DNA from: Bacteroidota bacterium
Lineage (GTDB): Bacteria > Bacteroidota > Bacteroidia > Bacteroidales > F082
Assembly (NCBI GenBank): GCA_023396415.1
Contig: JAEWWJ010000100.1
Coordinates: 1 to 61,964 of the forward strand
DNA: 61,964 nucleotides
Direction: 5' to 3'
Numbering within the stretch: position 1 is the stretch's first letter; each line of letters opens with the position of its first letter. Made by a program: the position numbers and the translations under genes. Under the pieces are notes generated by a model that ran no database searches, was not told where the DNA came from, and saw nothing but the letters and a program-made list of their open reading frames with translations. Shown in pieces: positions 16,293-25,615 of this stretch.

Positions 16293-17009
16293 TTATTCCG
16301 CTTCTTTGGATTGCAGCAGTTTTTCAATCGGATTTTCTCCATTCCATGTACCTACAGCCTTTAATGGACGAAAACGGGTAAACATTTCTTCCGAAAAGCC
16401 TTCTTTATCGCGGGTAATCTCCATCGCTTCGCCATGATAAGTGTTTAGGGCAAAAAACCGCAAAGCCTCTTTGTTTTCCCAAATACTAAAAGTGGCCTGT
16501 TCCATCAGTGGCAGTTCGCCAATGCCTTTTGTAAAGATAAGCCCTTTGGTTTCTTTAAGTTCTTTACTTACCCGAGGTGTCATTCGCCAAAATGGAATCA
16601 AAAAACCCGGGCGGATGGAGGCCCGCGAGAGCGTTGCTATGGCTTCAACATCAGAGCTTTCGGTGTTAATTTCCCAGCCGCTAAAGCCCGACCAAGAACC
16701 TTTGGTGTGAATGGCTTTCAAAAACAAGGTGTACTGTTCGGTGCTATGGGCGACAGATTGATTGTAAAGCGCACTTTTAAGAAAATCTTCGGCATCAGAA
16801 ATGTCGCGCCAAACCGTCAAAAGGCCATAAACACCAAAGTCGGGGACAATGCTGTAACCAGAGCCACCGCCTGTGCCAAGGGGTTTGAAAAAAAGCATGG
16901 ATTTATTTTTTGGCATGACGCTGTAAATCCTGCCCATCATGGACATTCCCCAAACGCGGTTGAAAAAGCCTTTGTAACGGAAAAAAGTCAGGGTTGTTAT
17001 TTGATGCAT
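16293..17009 (-). CDS. Spheroidene monooxygenase (CrtA)-like protein
   Basis: The protein resembles the CrtA/spheroidene monooxygenase family, which adds keto groups to carotenoids. Characteristic segments are FFNRVWGMSMMGR, FFKPLGTGGGSGYSI, VYGLLTVWRD, GSWSGFSGWEIN and ATLSRASIRPGFLIPFWR. The ATG at 17009 (239 residues) places the family core right at the N-terminus; an upstream ATG at 17081 would add 24 residues without resemblance to the family. The gene lies 11 kb from the carotenoid operon in its own transcript, so it may tailor the pigment made there, but Bacteroidota homologues are uncharacterised and another substrate is possible. Confidence 0.82.
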   Translation of the reverse strand: MHQITTLTFFRYKGFFNRVWGMSMMGRIYSVMPKNKSMLFFKPLGTGGGSGYSIVPDFGVYGLLTVWRDISDAEDFLKSALYNQSVAHSTEQYTLFLKAIHTKGSWSGFSGWEINTESSDVEAIATLSRASIRPGFLIPFWRMTPRVSKELKETKGLIFTKGIGELPLMEQATFSIWENKEALRFFALNTYHGEAMEITRDKEGFSEEMFTRFRPLKAVGTWNGENPIEKLLQSKEAE

Positions 17010-17269
17010 TATATTTGATTTGAACATCTTAACTACAATTAAATCAACGAATTGTTCGCCGTTTTGTGACGTTAATTTCATTATTTTGGTTTTTAGTGCC
17101 GCTTAAAGTTTGAAATGTTCTCAAGTCCGGCTTCTCCATGCCAACATCTATCACCACCTCTGTCAACATTTTTGCTCCATTACACGGATAATTTATACTT
17201 TTATCGGCCATGGGCGGAGGCTGCTTAAAGTTTTTTTGGAAGCAAGTTGGTAATTTTATTATATGAGAT

Positions 17270-19939
17270 GTGAAAAATATTTTGGTTCATTTCCGGAAAA
17301 GAAGTTGGTTTGCTTTCGTGGTGCTGGGAGGGGTTGCCCTTCTGTTCAGTGCGTATATTGGTGCAGCCGAAACGCGACCCAAAACCGTTATTGACAGCCT
17401 CAATCATCGTCTCAGTTTGGGCGTGCGCGATTCAATGGAAAAGCTACAACTCTATAAGGCATTGAGTGTTTCGTATTGGAAAGTGTCGCCGGATAGCAGT
17501 ATTTATTACGGTAACCGCTCGCTACTTTTGGCCGAAAACTTGAACATCGAAGAGGAAAAAGCCGATGCCTTACACAATCTGGGGGTAGCTTATTTTTATT
17601 CAAATTCATTTGAAACTTCGCTCGATTTTCTTTACCAATCCTTGGCCATCAGAGAGAAAAAAGCCGATCAAAACAAGATCGCCACCACCCTCAACAGCAT
17701 TGGCAATATCAACTACGCCCTTAACAATGTGAGCAATGCCTTGGATTATTACAACCGCTCGCTCGATCTCACACGCAAGGCAAACAACACCAAAATGGAG
17801 ACCTCAATTTTGATCAATCTCGGCAGTTTATATGCCACTGTGGGCCGCTGGGATACTGCATTTTTGTTGTTGAACCAATCGGTGGGATTGCTCGAAAAAC
17901 TCAACGACTCAGTGAGCCTTGGCAGTGCGCTGAACAATTTGGCCCTCATCCACCGCGAAAATAAAGACTATGCAAAATCATTAGAATATGATACTAAAGC
18001 ATTGAAAATCAACAAAAAACTCGGACGCTTGTGGGAAATTTCTTACATCTCTAACACCCTCGGCGAAACCTATCTTTTGATGAAAAACTACGGTATGGCC
18101 TATGCTTATTTTAGCGATGCTTTGCAGGCAGCCGAAATGTTGGGCACGCAAGATGTGCTGCTCTTCAGTTACCGATCCCTGACTAAATATTACAGCGCGA
18201 TAGGCGATTACGAACGTTTTGCCGAGTTTTTTAAAAAATACGATGCTACCAAAGACGGCATTTTTACCACCGAAAATACCCGTTCCATTGCAGAAATGCA
18301 GGTGAAATACGACACTGAGCACAAAGAAAAGGAAAATGCCTTGCAAAAACTTCAAATAACGAAAGAACGAAGTCTGCGTAATTCATTCATTTTTATATCT
18401 TTAATTGTTATCATCATCGTGGTGATCTTGCTATTTCGCTTTCGCGTAAAAAAACGGCTCAACAGGGAATTGGAGTCGTTGGTAAAGTTGCGCACCCGCG
18501 ACTTGCTTGCCAACCAATCCAAGCTCAAAGAAGCGCAACGTATAGGAAGATCGGGCAGTTGGGACTGGGATTTGGTTCACGATAGGCTCAGTTGGTCTGA
18601 TGAGCTTCCGGTTATTTTAGGTCTCACCGGCAAAAACATAAATTGGGTCACTGTTTTGCGCAAAACGCATCCCGATGACCGCCCTGCACTGCATAAAATT
18701 TTCAAAAAGGAGTTTAACGGTTTTGGTGATATTGTATTCGATATCAGGTTAGTATCTGATGAAAAAATCACAAAGTATATTAGCGTACATGGCGAAGTGT
18801 CAAAGGACGATCAAGGCCATATCACGCTGGTGCAGGGAACCATCCAAGATATTACCGAACGTAAACTGGCCGAATTGGCTTTGCGCGAAAGTGAAGAGTT
18901 GTACCGAAAACTTATCAGCGCCTCGCCCGATGCTGTGTTCAAAATCAACGCCGATGGAATGATTGTTTTTGCCAGTCAGCAGAGCAAATTGCTTTTCCGT
19001 TTAAAGCATTCCGATGAGATGATTGGAACGCCTATTACCGATTGGATTGTAAAAACCGACCGATTGCGGATGGTGAAAAATATCCAATCGCGCTTTCTTG
19101 ACGACAACGAAAAAGATGCCCATTATGTGTTGCAGCGTAAAGACGGCAGCACTTTTTCGGGCGAGTTGAAAACGGCCATTATTTATGCTGCCGAGGGCAA
19201 TGCCAAAGGGCTGATTGCAGTGGTACGCAACATCACCGACAGAAAGCAGATGGAGCAACGCATTTTGCGCAATACCATTGAAACCGAAGAGCGTGAACGG
19301 GAGCGCTTTTCAGAAGATTTGCACGACGGCTTGGGCCCTCTGCTGTCGGCGGTCAAAATTCACCTCGAACTCATTAGCTCGCGCATGGGCAATCCGGTGG
19401 AACAGGGCAGGTTTATTAAAATGACAGACGATCTCCTTCAGGAATCCATTAAAAGTACCCGTGAAATTGCTAACAATCTCACACCTAACTTGTTGAATGA
19501 TTTTGGCTTGATAGAGGCACTGTCGGTTTATGTGGAAAAAATCAATAAAACAAACACCATTTTAATTGATTTCAAGGTGGATGAACCCTTTCCGGCTTTG
19601 CACAAACAAACCGAGGTGGCCCTGTATAGGGTTGTTTGTGAGCTGATTAACAACACCCTTAAACATGCTTCCGCGGCAAAGATTATGATTAAGCTGGTGA
19701 AAGATGAAAAACAAATTGAAGTGAGGTATTCCGATAACGGCATTGGCTGCGATGTGCAAAAAATGCTTTCGTCACCGTCCAAAGGGTTGGGGCTTTCCAA
19801 TATCATCAGCAGGGTGAAATCCATCAACGGGAACTGCACTTTTTCTTCGGAACCCGGGCACCATTTCACCTCTGTCATCAGCGTGGCTATTGCAGATGAA
19901 AGTGAAAAAGACAATCCACAAAACCCTGAAAAATCATGA
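17270..19939 (+). CDS. TPR-PAS-PAS sensor histidine kinase (NarL-type partner)
   Basis: The 889-residue kinase starts at a GTG. After a signal/anchor segment (residues 8-33) come about seven TPR-like repeats (roughly 50-340), a transmembrane helix near 371-391, and two PAS domains (about 425-540, starting GRSGSWDWD, and 541-655, SASPDAVFKINADG). A HisKA_3 segment follows with phospho-acceptor His685 in EDLHDGLGPLL, then an HATPase_c domain with N box ELINNTLKHA near 791 and G box DNGIGCD. The TPRs are predicted periplasmic, so they may sense a protein or peptide outside the cytoplasm. The gene overlaps its cognate regulator by four bases (ATGA). Confidence 0.93.
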   Translation: MKNILVHFRKRSWFAFVVLGGVALLFSAYIGAAETRPKTVIDSLNHRLSLGVRDSMEKLQLYKALSVSYWKVSPDSSIYYGNRSLLLAENLNIEEEKADALHNLGVAYFYSNSFETSLDFLYQSLAIREKKADQNKIATTLNSIGNINYALNNVSNALDYYNRSLDLTRKANNTKMETSILINLGSLYATVGRWDTAFLLLNQSVGLLEKLNDSVSLGSALNNLALIHRENKDYAKSLEYDTKALKINKKLGRLWEISYISNTLGETYLLMKNYGMAYAYFSDALQAAEMLGTQDVLLFSYRSLTKYYSAIGDYERFAEFFKKYDATKDGIFTTENTRSIAEMQVKYDTEHKEKENALQKLQITKERSLRNSFIFISLIVIIIVVILLFRFRVKKRLNRELESLVKLRTRDLLANQSKLKEAQRIGRSGSWDWDLVHDRLSWSDELPVILGLTGKNINWVTVLRKTHPDDRPALHKIFKKEFNGFGDIVFDIRLVSDEKITKYISVHGEVSKDDQGHITLVQGTIQDITERKLAELALRESEELYRKLISASPDAVFKINADGMIVFASQQSKLLFRLKHSDEMIGTPITDWIVKTDRLRMVKNIQSRFLDDNEKDAHYVLQRKDGSTFSGELKTAIIYAAEGNAKGLIAVVRNITDRKQMEQRILRNTIETEERERERFSEDLHDGLGPLLSAVKIHLELISSRMGNPVEQGRFIKMTDDLLQESIKSTREIANNLTPNLLNDFGLIEALSVYVEKINKTNTILIDFKVDEPFPALHKQTEVALYRVVCELINNTLKHASAAKIMIKLVKDEKQIEVRYSDNGIGCDVQKMLSSPSKGLGLSNIISRVKSINGNCTFSSEPGHHFTSVISVAIADESEKDNPQNPEKS

Positions 19940-20592
19940 CCGACATTATTAAAATAGTTTTGGTGGACGACCACGCCATTTTTTTGAAAGGGCTGACTTT
20001 GATGCTCAACGAATGTAGCCAATTTAAAGTGATCGGGGAGGCCTCCAACGGAGAAGATTTTCTTCAACTGCTTGATTATAAAATACCTGACCTAGTGTTG
20101 ATTGACATAAAAATGCCGGTGATGAACGGTATTGAGGCCAGCAAAAAAGCCCTTGAAAAATTTCCCGACCTAAAAATAATGGCCCTCACGATGTTCAGCG
20201 AGCATAAATACTTGCGGATGATGGCCGAGGCCGGAGCTTTAGGCTTCATTCAAAAAAACATCGGAAAGGAAGAGCTTGAGCTGTCCATACGAACGGTTTA
20301 CCAAGGAAAAACCTATTTCTCGCCTGAAATGATGGCCGACATCGCAAAGTGGGAACCGACATCATCATCGGGGATTTTTCTTGAAGAACTCAATGAACGC
20401 CTCAGCGAACGTGAACTCGATGTGCTTCAGCTAATTGTGAAGGGATTGTCAACGCAGGAAATTGCCGACAAATTGTTCATCAGTCCGCGAACTGTTGAAG
20501 GCCATCGCGCCAACCTCATCGCCAAAACTGCCACCAGAAATGTAGTTGACTTGGTGATTTACGCCATCAGAAACCGTCTTGTCGTGATTTGA
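19936..20592 (+). CDS. NarL/FixJ-type response regulator
   Basis: The 218-residue regulator has an N-terminal receiver domain with the acidic pair DDH near residue 11, phospho-acceptor Asp57 (LVLIDIKMP) and the LTMF signalling segment. A LuxR-type helix-turn-helix at about 156-218 follows (LSERELDVLQLI, LSTQEIADKLFISPRTVEGH). Its ATG overlaps the stop of the preceding kinase, making the two a translationally coupled pair. Target genes are not evident from sequence. Confidence 0.95.
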   Translation: MTDIIKIVLVDDHAIFLKGLTLMLNECSQFKVIGEASNGEDFLQLLDYKIPDLVLIDIKMPVMNGIEASKKALEKFPDLKIMALTMFSEHKYLRMMAEAGALGFIQKNIGKEELELSIRTVYQGKTYFSPEMMADIAKWEPTSSSGIFLEELNERLSERELDVLQLIVKGLSTQEIADKLFISPRTVEGHRANLIAKTATRNVVDLVIYAIRNRLVVI

Positions 20593-20770
20593 TATTCCTT
20601 GCTATGGCGTGTCAGGTGTAAAATTTGAAATCAGCTGCCTGTTTCCCTACTGAAACCACTCATCGGTGCAGCTTGTTTGCCTTGTTGAAACCCTTTCTTC
20701 ATTTCATTTTGAAGACGCCTACTATTGCAATTCACGTATTTATACGCTGGAACACTCCAATGACCTGAGC

Positions 20771-20778
20771 TACTTTTG
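20771..20778 (+). promoter_or_regulatory. -7 promoter element TACTTTTG of the second response regulator
   Basis: TACTTTTG matches TAnnTTTG and ends 18 bases before the ATG at 20797. The in-frame TTG at 20776 lies within this element, which argues for the ATG as start. Confidence 0.55.
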
Positions 20779-20796
20779 TCGGGAATAAATTTCATT

Positions 20797-21195
20797 ATGT
20801 CGAAAGTACTAATTGTTGACGATCACCAGGCTTTTAGGCGGGGATTGCATTTGATGCTCGAAGAAATTCAGGAAGTAACAGAGGTTGCCGAATGTGAAAC
20901 AGGTCTTCAGTTTTTGAATCAGGTGGAAGATATTGCTCCCGACTTGGTGTTTATGGACATCAGGATGCCCGGCATCAGTGGCATTGAGGCGGCAGTAAAA
21001 GCATTGCAGATAAACCCTAAGCTGCGTATTATAGTCCTCACCATGTTTGGCGAAGAAAAATACTTGAAAGATGCTATGGAGGCTGGTGTGAAAGGTTTTA
21101 TCACCAAACCGCCATCGCTTTCTCAACTGAAAGAAGCCTACGAAACAGTGATGCAAAACGCGCATTTCTTTCCATCGGAACTCAAAACATGGTAA
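20797..21195 (+). CDS. Stand-alone receiver-domain response regulator
   Basis: The 132-residue protein is a receiver domain only: acidic pair DDH near residue 8, phospho-acceptor Asp54 (LVFMDIRMPG), LTMFGEE and the conserved lysine in GFITKPP. There is no DNA-binding domain before the stop, and no LuxR-type helix-turn-helix remnant follows it. It closely resembles the receiver of the regulator 200 bases upstream, so it may be a diverged duplicate acting as a phosphate sink or in protein-protein signalling for the neighbouring kinase. It has its own promoter element. Confidence 0.9.
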   Translation: MSKVLIVDDHQAFRRGLHLMLEEIQEVTEVAECETGLQFLNQVEDIAPDLVFMDIRMPGISGIEAAVKALQINPKLRIIVLTMFGEEKYLKDAMEAGVKGFITKPPSLSQLKEAYETVMQNAHFFPSELKTW

Positions 21196-21261
21196 ACCGC
21201 AAGAGATATAATCCATGAAAAATCAAGTATAAATACGCTAACAGAATGTAAAGGAGCAGTT

Positions 21262-21269
21262 TAATTTTG
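21262..21269 (+). promoter_or_regulatory. -7 promoter element TAATTTTG of the FG-GAP protein gene
   Basis: TAATTTTG matches TAnnTTTG and implies a leader of about 65 bases before the ATG at 21342. Confidence 0.45.
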
Positions 21270-21341
21270 CCCCATTAGTTGGAATACATTTAAAATGAGG
21301 CTAGGCCTCCATATGTTTTTAATCATCAAAAGGTAACTATT

Positions 21342-23405
21342 ATGAAAAAAAATTACTCTCCTCAATGGCAAAAAAGCGGATATGCTTTTCCGAAAAGTTT
21401 GATACTGGCCGTGATGCTGTTCTTTATTGTTCAGCCGGCATCTGCCCAGTTTTTTACAAAAATTGCGACCGGAACATTGGTCGAAACTCCTAAAAAAACT
21501 TATAGTGCTTCGTGGGCCGATTACAACAACGATGGTTTCGACGATGTACTCATTGTTGACAACACCGACTACCACTCGTCATTGTTTACCAACAACGGCG
21601 ATGGCACTTTTACCGAAGTTACCAACAATGCCATTTACGACAATATGGGGCCCTCCATTGCTGCTGCTTGGGGCGATTACAACAACGACGGAAATATTGA
21701 CCTTTACATTTGCAATACCGGTAATTCCGGTTCTGAAACAGCGGTCAACTTTCTGTATCGCAACGATGGAAATGGCGTTTTTACCCGCATTTTAGAAGGT
21801 GAAATTGTTACCGATACCGAATGGTCGCTGGGTGCTGCTTGGGCCGATTATGACAACGATGGTTTTCTCGATTTGTATGTGGCAAACTTCCTTCAGGCCA
21901 ATGCATTATATCATAACAACGGCGATGGAACCTTTACCAGAATCACTGAAGGTGAAATCGTAACCGATAATTTCAACACTTACTCTGCCAGCTGGGCTGA
22001 TTATGACAACGATGGATTTCAGGACCTGTATGTGGTCAACTATTTCTATTCGGCTTTGCCCGGACAAAACAACTGCCTGTACCACAACAACGGCGATGGA
22101 ACCTTTACAAAAAACACTACTTCAATCATTGCCAATGATTTAGCCCTTACTCAAGGCAGTTCATGGGGCGATTATAACAACGATGGTTTGTTGGATTTGT
22201 TTGTTACTGTCAATGAATTTGCAGATATCAAACATAACTTTTTATACAAAAATATCGGAAACGGTAATTTTGAAATTGCCAATTCCGCTCCATCCATTGA
22301 CGGTGGCGTTTCATTTGGCGCGGCTTGGTTGGATATGAACAATGACGGCTTCCTCGATCTTACTGTTTCTAACAATGGTGGCAGCACAAAACGTCTAAAT
22401 TTCCTCTATTTGAACAATGGTGATGAAACATTTACCAACCAGAATACAGATGCGGCTACCACAACACCGCTCAGAGATTATTGCTCTACCATTGCTGACT
22501 ACAACCACGACGGTTATCCCGATATTTTTACCCCTTCGTATTCAACTACTGTGGTTCACGGACTTTATCAAAACAATGGTGGCACCAACAATTATGTAAC
22601 CTTGCGTTTGGAAGGTACGGTTTCAAACCGCTCTGCTATTGGAGCACGCATTTATTGCTACGCCAACGGGATGGCTCAAACCCGCGAGGTTTCTTCCACT
22701 TCCGGACAATATACCGGTAGTTCGCTGGCCCAAACTTTTGGTATTGGAACGGCCACTGCCATTGATAGCATTGCCATTCATTGGCCTTCGGGGATTCATC
22801 AAGTGATCGAAAATCCTGCTATCAACCAAATCCATCAGATTTTGGAAGCACAACTGTTGAACAACGAAACCGACATCCTGAGTTTTGTGCTTGCCCAACA
22901 AACCGGTGCTGCTACCATCAATGCCTCGGCACATACCGTAACTGTTGAAGTAGCCAATGGAACCAATCTTAGCGCCCTTGCGCCGGTGGTAACCGTTTCA
23001 GCCGGAGCAACCGTTAATCCTGCTTCGGGAGCAACCGTCAATTTTGCCAATGGAGCTGTAAACTACACCGTAACTGCCGAAAATGGAACTGATGTTCAAG
23101 TGTGGTCGGTAACCGTAACTGCTCCTGTAGGCATCAATGAAGCCAATGAAGGCGGAACCCAACTGACGATTTACCCCAATCCATCCCACGGCGATGGCAA
23201 CATTCATGTATCAGCAGCCGCCACCGGTGTGTATGAAATAAGCGTGATGAACCATCTCGGCCAAACCCTTAAAAGCTTTGCCCTTCATTTGGTAGGCCAT
23301 GAAAGCCAACTGATTGAAATAGGAAATATGGAACAAGGTCTGTATGTTATATCCGTTAAAGGGAATGGAATGCAAGCCGTACAGAAGCTGTTAATTACAA
23401 AATAA
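21342..23405 (+). CDS. Secreted FG-GAP/VCBS repeat protein with ASPIC/UnbV domain and T9SS sorting domain
   Basis: The 687-residue protein has a signal peptide ending near residue 36 (QPASAQ). Residues 45-410 hold about seven VCBS/FG-GAP repeats with the calcium-binding pattern DYNNDGFDDVLIVDN, as in integrin-like propellers. An ASPIC/UnbV domain follows at about 420-505 (RSAIGARIYCYANG, DSIAIHWPSG), then an Ig-like domain (VTVSAGATVNPASG) and a C-terminal T9SS type A sorting domain from about 610 (IYPNPSHGDG to the end). The product is expected at the cell surface or released. A ligand cannot be named. A strong terminator follows. Confidence 0.93.
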   Translation: MKKNYSPQWQKSGYAFPKSLILAVMLFFIVQPASAQFFTKIATGTLVETPKKTYSASWADYNNDGFDDVLIVDNTDYHSSLFTNNGDGTFTEVTNNAIYDNMGPSIAAAWGDYNNDGNIDLYICNTGNSGSETAVNFLYRNDGNGVFTRILEGEIVTDTEWSLGAAWADYDNDGFLDLYVANFLQANALYHNNGDGTFTRITEGEIVTDNFNTYSASWADYDNDGFQDLYVVNYFYSALPGQNNCLYHNNGDGTFTKNTTSIIANDLALTQGSSWGDYNNDGLLDLFVTVNEFADIKHNFLYKNIGNGNFEIANSAPSIDGGVSFGAAWLDMNNDGFLDLTVSNNGGSTKRLNFLYLNNGDETFTNQNTDAATTTPLRDYCSTIADYNHDGYPDIFTPSYSTTVVHGLYQNNGGTNNYVTLRLEGTVSNRSAIGARIYCYANGMAQTREVSSTSGQYTGSSLAQTFGIGTATAIDSIAIHWPSGIHQVIENPAINQIHQILEAQLLNNETDILSFVLAQQTGAATINASAHTVTVEVANGTNLSALAPVVTVSAGATVNPASGATVNFANGAVNYTVTAENGTDVQVWSVTVTAPVGINEANEGGTQLTIYPNPSHGDGNIHVSAAATGVYEISVMNHLGQTLKSFALHLVGHESQLIEIGNMEQGLYVISVKGNGMQAVQKLLITK

Positions 23406-23462
23406 CAAACAGGACAACCCTTAAAAGAAGACTTGGTTAAAATTAATTGTTATTATTTTTCT

Positions 23463-23506
23463 CCTCCCAAATTCCAACCTACATTGGCGTTTGGGAGGTT
23501 TTTTTT
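23463..23506 (+). terminator. Rho-independent terminator of the FG-GAP protein gene
   Basis: CCTCCCAAA pairs perfectly with TTTGGGAGG across an 18-base loop, followed by eight T. Confidence 0.88.
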
Positions 23507-23539
23507 GATGTTTTGGATAGCCCTCCGTCCTTCCTAAAT

Positions 23540-24349
23540 TTAAAGCCTAAAAATTACCGATCTTTTTTTTCTGTCAAGCACCGTCAACTGCAGCTGATGC
23601 CTGTTTCCGTTCAGGTGATTTTGTAAGGTTTCTGTAACTTTTTCAGGGCTGTTGTTGTGTTCGCTCAGGTGGGCCAAAAAAACCTGCTTGAGGTGCGGAT
23701 GGTGGTTTTTGGCAAGAAACTCCGCTGCTTGATCGTTGCTGAGGTGGCCTTTGTTGCTTCTGATTCTATCTTGTAAGTATTTCGGGTAGGGACCTTCGCG
23801 CAGCATTTGTTCGTCGTAGTTGGATTCTAAAACCATGAAATTGGAGGCTTTCAGGTATTTTTCAGCGGTCGGATTAATGAATCCCAAATCGGTGGCAATG
23901 CTCAGGCTGGCGTGGCTGTTGCTGATATGAAACCCATTCGCGTCGGCAGCATCGTGGTCCACAGGAAAAGCTGTAATAGTGAAGCTGCCAATGTGAAAGG
24001 GCTTCTCGGCCTCGATAATTCTGATGCAGCCCGGTCGCACATTTCTGGTATAACGGTTGTTGAGGATGGCCTCCCAGCTGCGTTCCGTTACAAAAACAGG
24101 GACATTGAACCGTTGGGTGAGGTCGGGCAGCCCTTTGATATGGTCAATATGGTCGTGTGTGATCAAGATGCCTTGAACCTGCCGGATGTTTTTGCCGCTC
24201 TCTTGTAAAGCTTTTACAATATTTCTACCGTTGAGACCGGCATCAATCAGCAGGGCACTTTCGGCATTGCCAACAAAATAGCAGTTGCCCGAGCTGCCGC
24301 TCCCGAAGCTGCATAGTTCAAAACTGTGTAGGTGTGAAAATAGATCCAA
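23540..24349 (-). CDS. MBL-fold metallo-hydrolase, YycJ/WalJ-like
   Basis: The protein has the metallo-beta-lactamase metal site HDHIDH (in GILITHDHIDHIKGL) and the YycJ-type start FGSGSSGNCYFV, followed by LLIDAGL, DHDAAD and a late HLSEHNN. Members are thought to act as exonuclease-like or nucleotide hydrolases; the substrate is not known. No in-frame ATG precedes the core. A TTG at 24349 (269 residues) lies just after a minus-strand TACTTTTG element at 24371-24364, whereas the TTG at 24409 lies upstream of that element, so 24349 is preferred. The gene is divergent from the ureohydrolase. Confidence 0.88.
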   Translation of the reverse strand: MDLFSHLHSFELCSFGSGSSGNCYFVGNAESALLIDAGLNGRNIVKALQESGKNIRQVQGILITHDHIDHIKGLPDLTQRFNVPVFVTERSWEAILNNRYTRNVRPGCIRIIEAEKPFHIGSFTITAFPVDHDAADANGFHISNSHASLSIATDLGFINPTAEKYLKASNFMVLESNYDEQMLREGPYPKYLQDRIRSNKGHLSNDQAAEFLAKNHHPHLKQVFLAHLSEHNNSPEKVTETLQNHLNGNRHQLQLTVLDRKKRSVIFRL

Positions 24350-24363
24350 GTTGCAATTTTTTA

Positions 24364-24371
24364 CAAAAGTA
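24364..24371 (-). promoter_or_regulatory. -7 promoter element TACTTTTG of the MBL-fold gene
   Basis: Minus-strand TACTTTTG matches TAnnTTTG and lies 14 bases before the TTG at 24349. Confidence 0.45.
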
Positions 24372-24414
24372 GCCAAACTACTCGATTTTTTCGGACTTTT
24401 GCAGTCCAAAAGCT

Positions 24415-25446
24415 ATGAATATGTTTGAATCGTTCAATCCCAGCGCGGCAGCCCAAAAAGATGCCGGTATCTACGGCCTTCCATTCTCTGAAGAGGATGC
24501 CCAAATTGTGATCATCCCTGTGAATTGGGAGCTGACCGTAAGCTATGGCGCCGGAACTTTCGGTGGTCCGGAAGCAGTAAAAGAAGCCTCTTTACAGATG
24601 GATTTGTACCATCACGACTATCCCGAGCTGTGGAAAAAAGGTATTTGGATGGATGAGTTTCCGCGCCATTTTAAGGTGCTTCATGCCGGTTTACGCAAAG
24701 ATGCCCGCATCATTATCGAAGCCATCGAAAAGGGTATCCTCGATGAAAACAAAGCAAAATACAAAGAAATTTACGAACGAATTAAGAAAGCCAACGAAGA
24801 CTTGCGTTTTTGGTTGTCGAACAGAATTGCCTTTTGGAGAGAGCAAGGCAAGGTGGTAGGTCTTTTGGGCGGCGACCACAGCATTCCTTTAGGATACCAT
24901 CTTTACCTTTCCGACAAGGAGAAGTACGGCATATTGCAGATTGATGCCCACCTCGATTTAAGAAACGCCTACGAAGGTTTTCAGTATTCCCACGCTTCCA
25001 TTTTCCACAACGCCTTAAAGTTTGATGCCGTTGAAAAGTTGGTTCAGGTGGGCATCCGCGATTATTGTGAGGAGGAGGTGGAGCGGGCAAAGGCTGAGCC
25101 TGAGCGTATTCAAGTGTTTTTTGATCGCGATTTGCGGAAGGCTCTGTTCGAGGGCCGGAGCTGGATGGAAATCTGCGATGGCATCATCAGCCAATTGCCT
25201 CAAAAGGTATATGTTTCTGTGGATATTGATGGTCTCGATCCCACCTTGTGTCCAAACACCGGAACGCCGGTTCCCGGTGGGTTACAGTTTGAAGAGTTGA
25301 TGTATCTGCTCAACCGATTGGCGGCTTCGGGCCGCGAAATTGTGGGCTTCGACCTCTGTGAGGTGGCGCCGGGCGATGATGAATGGGATGGAAACGTGGG
25401 GGCAAGGGTGTTGTATCAACTGATTGGGTTGGCTGCCGGTAAGTAG
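24415..25446 (+). CDS. Ureohydrolase (arginase/agmatinase/formiminoglutamase family)
   Basis: The 343-residue enzyme hydrolyses a guanidino or formimino group with a binuclear Mn centre. All three metal-binding segments are visible: GGDHSIP near residue 155, DAHLDLR near 180 (including the DAHxD signature) and SVDIDGLDP near 270. The substrate is not fixed by these motifs; arginine, agmatine and formiminoglutamate are all possible. An alternative ATG lies two codons downstream. It is transcribed divergently from the MBL-fold gene, with no histidine or arginine pathway gene adjacent to settle the question. Confidence 0.92.
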   Translation: MNMFESFNPSAAAQKDAGIYGLPFSEEDAQIVIIPVNWELTVSYGAGTFGGPEAVKEASLQMDLYHHDYPELWKKGIWMDEFPRHFKVLHAGLRKDARIIIEAIEKGILDENKAKYKEIYERIKKANEDLRFWLSNRIAFWREQGKVVGLLGGDHSIPLGYHLYLSDKEKYGILQIDAHLDLRNAYEGFQYSHASIFHNALKFDAVEKLVQVGIRDYCEEEVERAKAEPERIQVFFDRDLRKALFEGRSWMEICDGIISQLPQKVYVSVDIDGLDPTLCPNTGTPVPGGLQFEELMYLLNRLAASGREIVGFDLCEVAPGDDEWDGNVGARVLYQLIGLAAGK

Positions 25447-25615
25447 TTTTTTATCCTGTTGCTGTATCACCACGTTGCACAAAGAATCACATAGGTGCAC
25501 AGGTTTTTTTTAGAAGCGACGATTTGGAGGAACCCTTAGCAAACCAATACTTCCGGAAAAGAAACTTTAAGTTTGAAGAAACAGCTTTTCAAAGCCGTTT
25601 AAATACTGATTTCAA

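Noticed and set aside
20593..20770. Possible missing DNA-binding gene between the two regulators
   Set aside because: All frames are short and lack helix-turn-helix features.
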